Positions 7,799 through 14,799 of a stretch of DNA of 21,228 nt are shown piece by piece; position 1 is the first letter of the stretch; every line of letters begins with the position of its first letter. This stretch comes from a bacterium (GTDB taxonomy: Bacteria > JAUVQV01 > DATDCY01): contig DATDCY010000290.1 in the NCBI GenBank assembly GCA_036524115.1, forward strand, positions 1 to 21,228, written 5' to 3'. Position numbers and translations under genes: made by a program. The notes below the pieces were generated by a model, which had not been told where the DNA came from, did no database searches, and saw nothing but the letters and a program-made list of their open reading frames with translations.

Positions 7799-10700
7799 TC
7801 AGTAGACCTGGATGTACCGGACCGCGCTCCAGCCGCTCGAGTGGTCGGTGTCGGCGGGGAAGGTGGCCTTGATCCGGTACTTGCCCCGAAGCGTGGGCAG
7901 CCAGACGTTGCGGTAGGTGCTCGTCGACGTCAGGATCTTGTAGAAGCGGCGGTAGCCCCGCCAGATGGTCGTCTGCCGCTCGACAACCAGGACGACCTTG
8001 CCCAGCGTCACCCCGTCACCCAGCAGCCGGTGGTTGGGCGCCACGCCCCCGCTGGCGGTCACCGACCTCCCGAGCGGGTAGCGGAACCAGTTCCCCAGCC
8101 GTCCCGTGTAGCCGACGAGGTTCAACGAGACCACCGGCTTGACGCCGAGGGTGAACTCGACGTTCCCCTTGGACCGCCAGAGCGCCCGGTAGACCGTGTT
8201 CTTCTTCGGCGCCACGGGCGTGGCATAGGCGAAGGACCCATCCGCCCCCGTCGTCGCGGAGCCGAGGTCGGTGTAGGTCGTGGCCGTGGGCAGCCGGTAG
8301 CTCAGCAGCACGGTCTCGCCGACAACCGGCGTGTCGCCGAGCGCGGTGCTGCTGATGAGCGACCCGCGCAGCGTCGTCGACTTGTTGTAGAGGATCGGGT
8401 TGGCGACGGCCCTGAAGCTCAGGGTCACCGGCGCCATCTGCAGCACGAACGTGCTCATCGCCGGCGGGTAGGTCGTGCCGGCGATGGTCTCGCCCGGCCA
8501 CTCGGCCTTGTAGATCGTGTCGTCGTCCTGGGTCAGGCCGGCGAGCACGAAGGAGCCGTCGGCCTGGACGGTCGCCGGCCCGATGACGGTGTACGCCGCG
8601 TCCGTCACCAGGCGCTTGCTCAACGTGATCGCCGTCGTCTGCGGCTGCAGGGGCGTCCCGTTGCTCGTCAGCCAGCCGCTGAGCGTCGCCGTGGCGCCGC
8701 CGTACGGCAGCGGGTTCGGTTCGCCGCCGAGGGTGATCGAGGAGGGGACGTCGGTGCTGGTGAAGGTGACGTTGACGCTCTTGAGCAGCGGGCTTGCCGG
8801 CGGCGAGCCCGCTGCCGGCGTGAAGGTGAAGAGGAGCGTGAGCGGGCCGCTGGTGTTGGGCACCAGCCCGCTCAGCGTCACGGGCGTGGCGGCGACGGGC
8901 TGGTCGGCGACGATCGTCGTCCCCATCTGGTCGGCGATCCGCACCGACAGCGTGCTCCCACCGGACGTGTCGGCCGTGACGGTGAGCGCTCCCCAGTCCA
9001 GGAGGTACCAGCCCGGCGCCGGCGCGATCGGCAGGGTCGCCGCGGTCGCCGTCGCGGGGAAGGCGATCGGGGCATTGTCCACCGTGAGATCGTCGAGCTG
9101 CGGCGTCACGGCGGCGTCGAGCGGGTCGCCGGCGGCGCGGATCTGCCAGCGCATCCCCTTGACCGTCAGGAGGAAGGGCAGGTCCGTGTCGTTGTCGATC
9201 TTGAAGAAGTTCGACCAGAGGCCGGAGTAGGTCGGGTAGTAGCTGACCCAGACCTCCGCGGCGCCCGCCGCCTGAGACGCCGGGTTCCAGGTGATGGCGC
9301 GCCAATCGCGCGGGAGGTACCCGGCGGACGCCAGGGTGGCGTCGTCCGGCGTCTGGTATGTCGCGCTCGCCCCGTCGGCGTGCCCCGGGCCGGTGGCCGC
9401 CGCGAGGCCGGCACGGCGCCAGCCGAACCGGTCGACGCCGGTGAAGGCCAGCGAGACGCCGCCCGTGGCGTTGGTCCAGGCCGAGCTCGGCCAGACGCCC
9501 CGCTCCGCGAAATCGTACGGCGTGGTGGAGGGCATCACGGCCAGGCCGCTCTTGGTCCAGACCGTGCCGTTTGCCGAGGAGGCGTGCGCGATGCGCTCCA
9601 CGCCGTCCGTGCCGACGGCCGTGTACCAGAGCTGCCACTGCCCCGCCCCGTCGCGCCACGCCACCGGGCGGCGCAGGCCGCCGAGGTCGTAGGCATCGGG
9701 CCCCGGGGAGAGGATCGCCGCGGCGGTGCCGAACGCCAACGGCGTCGCCGTGGTCCCGCCGGCCATGCAGATCGAGCCGACGTCGCCCGCGTCGAGCCCG
9801 GCGTAGAAGAGCGTCAGGGCCGTCCCGTCGGCGACGACGTGGGGGTCGGTGCGGCCGCCGGCGTCGAAGGTGCCGCCCGTCAGGCTCAGATCACCCACGG
9901 GCGTCGCGGCGGAGAGATCGTCCGGGGCGCTGTGCAGCGCGAGGCCCGGCGCGAGGGACCCGTCGACCGCCGTGTGGTAGATCAACCAGCCGCTCCCCGT
10001 TCCAAGGAAGACCGGCGCCGGCGTGGCGACGCCGCGCTCGCTGGGCGTGCCGCCGGCGCCCACGTTGACCAGGGGGTCGGGAGCGGCGTTGTCGCTCCAC
10101 GTCTCGCCGCCGTCGATCGACTCCACGACGCCGATGCGGTCCTTGAAGTCGGCGCCGTTGCGGCCGGTGTAGAAGCCGAGCAGCTTGGCGGCGTCCGCGG
10201 GGTCGGGGACCACCCGCAGGTCGTAGGCGTACAGCGAGTCGAAGGCCGGACTCTGCGGGCCCAGCCCGAGGACCGAGTTCTGCCCGCCGCTGCCGGCGAC
10301 CTTCCCCCACGACCCCGTGAGCCCCTTCGTGGCGTAGCCGATGCGGTCGTGATAGGTCCCGGTCACGGTGTCGACCGTGTTGCCGACGTACCACATCTTG
10401 TAGGGCGCGCCCGCGTCGGCCGCGTCGTAGATGATCGAGCCCTGCGAGAGGTTGTCCCCGTCGAAGCTGCTGCGGGTGCCGGAGCCGAGCAGCACGTTGC
10501 CCTTCGTCCAGGTGGTGCCGTCCGGGCTGGTCTGCAGCAGGAGCTTCGCCTGGACGGTCATGCCGCCGCTGACCGTCTTCCAGCCGGTGTAGGCCATCTT
10601 GTACTCGCTGGCGTCCTTCGTGACCGAGGGCGCCCAGGCGCCGAGGCCGTCGTTGGCCGTGTTGCCCACGTTGACCACGAGCCCGCCGCGCGCCCAGGTC

Positions 10701-12784
10701 ACGCCGTCGGACGACGAGGCGTACGCGATGCGCCGGTTGTTGGAGTCGTTCGCCGTGTACCACATCCGGTAGATGCCGTTGTCGTACATGACGGCGGGGT
10801 GGGCGACCGAGTAGGAGTCGATGGAGCCGATGAGCCCCGGGCCGAGGACCGCCGTCGGGCCGCGGCTGCTCGAGACGAAGGTCAGGTCGCCGTTGGTCGC
10901 GTCGTAGTAGGCCACGTGCGGCACGCCGCCGACCAGGGCGAGGGCAAGCTGCCGGCCGAGGACGGTCGCGACGTCGATCGCGCCCGCGTTGCCCACGACG
11001 GTCGGCACCTCGTCGTCGCCTGAGCAGAGGGCATCGTTGCAGGCGATGAGCAGGATATCGCCGCTCGTGGCGTCGTAGGCGCCGACGACCGGCATGCCGT
11101 CCGCGCCGAAGATCAGGCGGCTGAACCGGCCGCTGTCCGTGGCGGCGTCGTCGTGCAGGGTGATCGGCGGGACAACGGTGGTGCACACGGCGTTGCTGCA
11201 GGCGACGAACTTGAGGGCCGTGGCGGTCGCGTCGTAGTAGGCGACCGCCGGGAGCCCCCCGGGGCTCACCGCGAGCGAGGCGTACTGGCCCACGTCGTTG
11301 GTGCCGGGCGGGGGGTCGGGGTCGAGGGTCACGGGCGCCTCGTCACCGCCGGCGCAGAGCGCATCGTCGCACGCGACGTACTTCAGGTCCTGGTTCGTCA
11401 CGTCGTAGTAGGCGATCGCCGGCGTCCGGGTCGTGGGGACGAGCGGGTCCCTCGCGACCATGGCGAGGGAGGCGTACCTGCCGACGTCGGACTCGGCCGC
11501 GGCCCCGTCGACCGTCGAAGGCACCTCGTCGCCGCCGCTGCAGGCGAAGTCCGTGCACCCGACGAACTTCAGGGCGCCGCCGGTGACATCGTAGTAGGCG
11601 ATCTGCGGGTAGCCGTTCGCGTCGACCACAAGCGAGGTGTACTGGCCGACGTCGGACTCCGGCGCGGCGCCGTCGAGGGTCGTGAGCGTGTTGCCCACCA
11701 TGCAGGCGGCCGTGCCGCAGTGGACGACCTTCAGGGCGCCGTTGGTGAGGTCGTAGTAGGACACGACGGGGAGGCCGTCGCCGGCCACGCCGAGCGAGGC
11801 GAAGCGGCCGACGTCGCCGTCCCGGTCCAGCGTCACGACCGTGTTGCCGTCGCTGCAGAAGGCGTTGCCGCAGTGGACGAACTTCAGGTCCCCGTCGGTG
11901 ACGTCGTAGTAGGCTGCGATCGGCAGGCCGTCGGCGCCCACCGCCAGCGAGGGGTGCTGGCCCGCGTCAGTGGCCGCGCCGTCGAGGGTCACGATCGGCG
12001 GCACCCACTTGTCCCAGACGACGCCGTCGTCGGACGTCGCGTAGCCGATGGACCCGGTGAGGTCCCCCTCGGCCGTGTACCACATCTTGAACTTCCGGTC
12101 TCCCGGCGCCGGCGACGGGTTGTAGACCACGCTCGGCTTGCCGAGCTGCCGCGAGTCGAAGGCCCCGGGAACGCCGACGTCGAGCACGGGGAGCTGGAGG
12201 GTCGGGACGATCGGATCGAAGTTCTGCCGCGTCCAGGTCTGGCCGTCCGGGGACGTCGCCAGGTAGAGCCGCGCGGTGTGCTCGTTCTCGGGAATGCCGG
12301 TGTACCACATGTAGTACGTGCCGAGCGGGCCGTCGATCCGGCGCACGCACATCCCCGCGACCCCATAGCCGTCCACGCTGATCGCCTCCGCCGGCAGGAG
12401 CACGGCGTCCGGGGCAACCCGCCGGAAGGCGTACGGCGTGGTCGGGAGCACGAGGCTGCCCGCAGCGGTCGCCGCGTCCAGGGTCGCGAGCGGGATGGCC
12501 GGGTTGTCGATGAAGAGCGTGGGTCGGTAGGAGATCGAGCCCTCGAAGTCCGTCTGCGACGTCCAGAGCTTCGCCTCGGACGTGCCGTTGCCCTTCATCC
12601 GCACGCCCCCGAGCGCGTCCAGCTCGACGTCGGTGCTCTTGTAGGGATCGATGCCGATCAGGTCGAGGAAGCCGTCGAAGTAGCTGGTGTCCGTCACCGC
12701 CGGACCGGCATGCGCCGGCGCGGCGCCCGCGACGAGTGAAAGTGCCCACAGCATCGTGACCAGAACCGGTGCGAACCGAGGCAT
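7799..12784 (-). CDS. Giant secreted beta-propeller and Ig-like repeat protein
   Basis: The 1661-residue protein begins with a signal peptide (1-26, ending AHA) and no later membrane segment, so it is exported. About ten blade-like motifs of the MWYTA...IxYAxSxDGxxW type occur at about 157, 232, 672, 728, 796, 868, 933, 991, 1051 and 1111; these resemble the five-bladed propellers of glycoside hydrolase families 32/43/130. Between the second and third lies a block of seven units (273-640) built on DVGxYxSL...GLPxxAYYDxTxGDLKFV. Each of the first six carries a C-X4-C pair. Residues about 1160-1240 look like a beta-sandwich, and the C-terminal part from about 1390 has three Ig-like units. The ATG has GGGAGGGG just upstream. 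I see no sortase, PorSS or autotransporter signal. Catalytic residues cannot be assigned; it may bind surface glycans or be a structural adhesin. Confidence 0.8.
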   Translation of the reverse strand: MPRFAPVLVTMLWALSLVAGAAPAHAGPAVTDTSYFDGFLDLIGIDPYKSTDVELDALGGVRMKGNGTSEAKLWTSQTDFEGSISYRPTLFIDNPAIPLATLDAATAAGSLVLPTTPYAFRRVAPDAVLLPAEAISVDGYGVAGMCVRRIDGPLGTYYMWYTGIPENEHTARLYLATSPDGQTWTRQNFDPIVPTLQLPVLDVGVPGAFDSRQLGKPSVVYNPSPAPGDRKFKMWYTAEGDLTGSIGYATSDDGVVWDKWVPPIVTLDGAATDAGQHPSLAVGADGLPIAAYYDVTDGDLKFVHCGNAFCSDGNTVVTLDRDGDVGRFASLGVAGDGLPVVSYYDLTNGALKVVHCGTAACMVGNTLTTLDGAAPESDVGQYTSLVVDANGYPQIAYYDVTGGALKFVGCTDFACSGGDEVPSTVDGAAAESDVGRYASLAMVARDPLVPTTRTPAIAYYDVTNQDLKYVACDDALCAGGDEAPVTLDPDPPPGTNDVGQYASLAVSPGGLPAVAYYDATATALKFVACSNAVCTTVVPPITLHDDAATDSGRFSRLIFGADGMPVVGAYDATSGDILLIACNDALCSGDDEVPTVVGNAGAIDVATVLGRQLALALVGGVPHVAYYDATNGDLTFVSSSRGPTAVLGPGLIGSIDSYSVAHPAVMYDNGIYRMWYTANDSNNRRIAYASSSDGVTWARGGLVVNVGNTANDGLGAWAPSVTKDASEYKMAYTGWKTVSGGMTVQAKLLLQTSPDGTTWTKGNVLLGSGTRSSFDGDNLSQGSIIYDAADAGAPYKMWYVGNTVDTVTGTYHDRIGYATKGLTGSWGKVAGSGGQNSVLGLGPQSPAFDSLYAYDLRVVPDPADAAKLLGFYTGRNGADFKDRIGVVESIDGGETWSDNAAPDPLVNVGAGGTPSERGVATPAPVFLGTGSGWLIYHTAVDGSLAPGLALHSAPDDLSAATPVGDLSLTGGTFDAGGRTDPHVVADGTALTLFYAGLDAGDVGSICMAGGTTATPLAFGTAAAILSPGPDAYDLGGLRRPVAWRDGAGQWQLWYTAVGTDGVERIAHASSANGTVWTKSGLAVMPSTTPYDFAERGVWPSSAWTNATGGVSLAFTGVDRFGWRRAGLAAATGPGHADGASATYQTPDDATLASAGYLPRDWRAITWNPASQAAGAAEVWVSYYPTYSGLWSNFFKIDNDTDLPFLLTVKGMRWQIRAAGDPLDAAVTPQLDDLTVDNAPIAFPATATAATLPIAPAPGWYLLDWGALTVTADTSGGSTLSVRIADQMGTTIVADQPVAATPVTLSGLVPNTSGPLTLLFTFTPAAGSPPASPLLKSVNVTFTSTDVPSSITLGGEPNPLPYGGATATLSGWLTSNGTPLQPQTTAITLSKRLVTDAAYTVIGPATVQADGSFVLAGLTQDDDTIYKAEWPGETIAGTTYPPAMSTFVLQMAPVTLSFRAVANPILYNKSTTLRGSLISSTALGDTPVVGETVLLSYRLPTATTYTDLGSATTGADGSFAYATPVAPKKNTVYRALWRSKGNVEFTLGVKPVVSLNLVGYTGRLGNWFRYPLGRSVTASGGVAPNHRLLGDGVTLGKVVLVVERQTTIWRGYRRFYKILTSTSTYRNVWLPTLRGKYRIKATFPADTDHSSGWSAVRYIQVY
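10865..11968 (-). repeat. Seven-unit protein repeat with paired cysteines
   Basis: Within the giant secreted protein, units begin at residues D273, D324, D378, D433, D497, D550 and D604, with lengths of about 51-64 residues. The invariant centre is YYDxTxGxLKxV. C-X4-C pairs fall at 305/310, 356/361, 410/415, 472/477, 529/534 and 582/587; the seventh unit has SSSRG instead. Seven blade-sized units suggest one seven-bladed propeller, with the cysteines probably forming a disulfide per blade in the periplasm or outside. Confidence 0.75.
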
Positions 12785-12901
12785 GTCAGACCCCTCCCCT
12801 TCTGTCCCGCCACCCCTGCCCGATCGTTGCTCCGTATCCTGTTAATATCACTTTGGAGGCAAAATAGTTGCGCGACGACATGGTGACCTTCGACACGGTC
12901 C

Positions 12902-12930
12902 TTGACGGAGCGGGGGCGCGAAACTACTTT
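12902..12930 (+). promoter_or_regulatory. Promoter of the small secreted protein gene
   Basis: TTGACG (12902-12907) and TACTTT (12925-12930) are separated by 17 bp. The predicted start near 12937 leaves a leader of about 48 nt. This contains a hairpin, GCGGCGC-GAA-GCGCCGC (12954-12970), ending just before the AAGGAG ribosome-binding site at 12973-12978. Confidence 0.55.
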
Positions 12931-12984
12931 TTCCCGGGGGCAACCACCTCACGGCGGCGCGAAGCGCCGCGAAAGGAGCAGGCA

Positions 12985-13389
12985 ATGAGACGAGCGGGGA
13001 TGTCGATCGCGTGGCTGCTCGCGGCCGCGCTGGCCCTGGCGATCGCCACGGTGCCGGCCGCCGCGACCGCCGCGGAGCCCGAGAAGATCTTCGGGAAGGT
13101 CTTCGACGTCGTGGTCGGCCCCGGGCCGGTGCTCGAGATCACCTTCCCGGCGACGCTCAGCGAGATATCGTCGTACCCGGTGACGGTCACCGCCGTGCAG
13201 GGCTCCACCGAGGAGAAGCTCTGGGAGGGGGTCCTCGGCGAAGGGCTCTACAGGCTGCGCGCGCCGCTGCAGAGAATCACCTCGGGGCAGGTGCGCGTGA
13301 TCGTCAGGGTGAAGATGACCAACCTCGACGCCAAGGGCAACCAGAGCTACTACGTCTACCGCCGCTGGGAGGGCTCGATCAGCCGCTGA
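12985..13389 (+). CDS. Small secreted protein of unknown function
   Basis: I do not recognise this 134-residue protein. It has a clear signal peptide (positively charged MRRAGMS, a hydrophobic stretch to about residue 25, likely cleavage around ATA-AEP). The mature part of about 105 residues looks all-beta: FGKVFDVVVGPGPVLEITFP, then alternating hydrophobic strands and an aromatic C-terminal end (SYYVYRRWEGSISR). There are no cysteines, no lipobox and no membrane anchor, so it is probably periplasmic or released. ATG 12985 is chosen because AAGGAG lies 6 nt upstream and the signal peptide starts there; the frame is open further up but crosses the promoter. It is divergent from the giant secreted protein, with a shared 200-bp control region, so a functional link is possible but unproven. 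Confidence 0.78.
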   Translation: MRRAGMSIAWLLAAALALAIATVPAAATAAEPEKIFGKVFDVVVGPGPVLEITFPATLSEISSYPVTVTAVQGSTEEKLWEGVLGEGLYRLRAPLQRITSGQVRVIVRVKMTNLDAKGNQSYYVYRRWEGSISR

Positions 13390-13402
13390 GCCGCGAGGCG
13401 GC

Positions 13403-13432
13403 GCGACGCCGCAGATCGGCCCCTTTTCAGCG
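13403..13432 (-). repeat. Dispersed intergenic repeat, partial copy c
   Basis: The plus strand reads GCGACGCCGCAGATCGGCCC followed by CTTTTCAGCG. It matches 13533-13560 nearly base for base (GCGACGCCGCAGAT identical, then GGCCCC and TCAGC). The similarity extends weakly upstream to the TGAG at the stop codon of the small secreted protein. The hairpin half of the element is missing here. Confidence 0.55.
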
Positions 13433-13493
13433 TTCTGGAATGGCAGGCGGCTCAGACGGGGTCAGATGCTAGGAGCAGACCGATCCGGCGAAT

Positions 13494-13564
13494 GAGGCGG
13501 GCTGGTGCCCGCCGCAGTGAGTCGGGAGGGTTGCGACGCCGCAGATGGCCCCGTATCAGCGGCC
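13494..13564 (-). repeat. Dispersed intergenic repeat, copy b
   Basis: Read on the minus strand this begins GGCCGCTG, continues through GCGGCGTCGC, and ends in the hairpin GGCGGGCACCAGCCCGCC (13496-13513), the same order as copy a at 2961-3036. The 23 bp at 13494-13516 are identical to 3014-3036. It begins just past the tRNA-Leu CCA end, so as in copy a it lies immediately downstream of a gene, in the same orientation relative to transcription. Confidence 0.65.
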
Positions 13565-13570
13565 GGTAAC

Positions 13571-13655
13571 TGGTGCCGAAGGGGGGACTTGAACCCCCAC
13601 GGGTTTCCCCACCACCCCCTCAAGATGGCGTGTCTGCCAATTCCACCACTTCGGC
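13571..13655 (-). tRNA. tRNA-Leu(GAG)
   Basis: On the minus strand the 85-nt gene folds as a class II tRNA. The acceptor GCCGAAG pairs with CTTCGGC, followed by A and an encoded CCA (13571-13573). The D-arm contains TGGTGGAATTGGCAGACACG, typical of bacterial tRNA-Leu. The anticodon stem CCATC/GGTGG encloses TTGAGGG, giving anticodon GAG for CUC/CUU codons with G37. The long variable arm is GGG-GAAA-CCC, and the T-arm is GGGGG-TTCAAGT-CCCCC. CUC is a heavily used codon in this genome. No intron or mismatch is visible. Confidence 0.95.
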
Positions 13656-13666
13656 ACTCCCGCGGG

Positions 13667-13695
13667 AGTCTAGTCGGGGGCCCCGCAGTTGTCAA
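13667..13695 (-). promoter_or_regulatory. tRNA-Leu promoter with GC-rich discriminator
   Basis: On the minus strand, TTGACA (13690-13695), a 17-bp spacer and TAGACT (13667-13672) form a near-consensus promoter 11 nt before the mature tRNA 5' end. The bases between -10 and the start site are CCCGCGGG, the GC-rich discriminator typical of stable-RNA promoters under stringent control. Confidence 0.75.
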
Positions 13696-13749
13696 CCAAG
13701 GTGCCTCTCGGAAATGCCGCCCTCCACCCCCCCGCCGTGCGCTTCCTGA

Positions 13750-13778
13750 TTGACAGATCGCACCGGAAAAAATACACT
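13750..13778 (+). promoter_or_regulatory. Promoter of the rluD-like / radical SAM / rng operon
   Basis: TTGACA (13750-13755), a 17-bp spacer and TACACT (13773-13778) predict a start near 13785 and a leader of about 70 nt. The leader contains an 8-bp perfect hairpin, AGCGGCGG (13800-13807) with CCGCCGCT (13818-13825). Confidence 0.7.
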
Positions 13779-13854
13779 ATTCATCGGAACTTGTGAGCGA
13801 GCGGCGGAGATCGGTACCCGCCGCTTCTGGATATTTCCGGCTTTTAGGGTCCTG

Positions 13855-14799
13855 ATGACAGAGGGGACGACCTACCATTTCGGGGTGGACACGGATATCG
13901 CGGGGACGAGGCTCGACCAGCTCATCCCGCGACTTCTGCCAGATCTCTCGCGCAGCCGGGGGCAGCAGCTCATCGGCGCCGGCTTCGTCACGATCAACGG
14001 CGTGCCGGCGGCGAAGAACTACGCCGTGCGCGGCGGCGACCGGCTCGACGTCACCATCCCGCCGCCCGCGCCCGCGGCGCCCCTTCCCGAGGCGATCCCC
14101 CTTGAGATCCTCTACGAGGACCGCGACGTCGTCGCCGTCGACAAGCCCGCCGGGATGGTCGTCCACCCCGCCCCGGGCCACCCCGGCGGCACGCTCGTGA
14201 ACGCCCTGCTCGCGGCCGTCCCGACGCTCTCGGGCATCGGCGGCGAGGTGCGCCCCGGCATCGTCCATCGTCTCGACAAGGGCACCTCCGGCGTCGTCCT
14301 CGTCGCCAAGAACGACCGCGCCCACCGCGCCCTGGCCGCCCAGTTCGCGGGGCGCACCGTGGCCAAGACCTACCTCGCCCTCGCCTGGGGGGTCTTCGCG
14401 GAGAACGAGGGGGTCTGCGACACGCCCCTCGGGCGCGACACGAAGGACCGGCAGAAGATCTCGGCACGGACGCGCCGCCCGCGCGCCGCAATCACGCGCT
14501 GGCGCGTCCTGCGCCGGCTGACGGACGCGACCCTCGTGGAGTTGCACCCGGAGACGGGGCGCACGCACCAGATCCGCGTGCACCTCGCCGGGATGCGCCA
14601 CCCGATCCTCGGCGACCCCGCGTACGGCCCGCGCGGCCCCGCCAGCGCGAAGGCCTACCGGCGCGCGAGCGTGCGGCACGGCTTCCGCGAGCGGCTGGCG
14701 CTGCACGCCTGGAAGCTGCGCTTCGCGCCGCCGGGGCGCCGCGCGCCGCTGGAAATCGAGGCCCCTCCCCCGCCCGAGTTCGCACATCTTCTCCCATGA
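13855..14799 (+). CDS. RluA/RluD-family 23S rRNA pseudouridine synthase
   Basis: The 314-residue enzyme isomerises uridines in rRNA. An N-terminal S4 RNA-binding domain (about 18-70: TRLDQLIPRL, SRSRGQQLIGAGFVTING) precedes the catalytic domain. Motif I is HRLDKGTSG with catalytic D141; ILYEDRDVVAVDKPAGMVVHP comes before it, and the RTHQIRVHLAGMRHPILGDPAYG block is near the C-terminus. The S4 domain and length fit RluD (helix 69 of 23S rRNA) better than RluA, which lacks S4, but RluC-type specificity cannot be excluded. ATG 13855 has AGGG 7-10 nt upstream; the open frame extends to the promoter without family similarity. The stop overlaps the next gene as ATGA. Confidence 0.92.
   Translation: MTEGTTYHFGVDTDIAGTRLDQLIPRLLPDLSRSRGQQLIGAGFVTINGVPAAKNYAVRGGDRLDVTIPPPAPAAPLPEAIPLEILYEDRDVVAVDKPAGMVVHPAPGHPGGTLVNALLAAVPTLSGIGGEVRPGIVHRLDKGTSGVVLVAKNDRAHRALAAQFAGRTVAKTYLALAWGVFAENEGVCDTPLGRDTKDRQKISARTRRPRAAITRWRVLRRLTDATLVELHPETGRTHQIRVHLAGMRHPILGDPAYGPRGPASAKAYRRASVRHGFRERLALHAWKLRFAPPGRRAPLEIEAPPPPEFAHLLP

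Noticed and set aside
10865-11968. CRISPR-like or tandem DNA repeat array
   Set aside because: The periodicity is in the protein sequence (about 53-residue units, divergent at DNA level) inside an intact reading frame, not a DNA repeat-spacer array.
13462-13695. A 77-residue open frame over the tRNA-Leu gene
   Set aside because: Its [11 protein letters not shown]...GFKSPLRH translation is the well-known spurious peptide from a tRNA gene read as protein.
13390-13750. Integrated mobile element next to tRNA-Leu
   Set aside because: No integrase, no duplicated tRNA 3' end and no transposase are present; only short repeats are seen.
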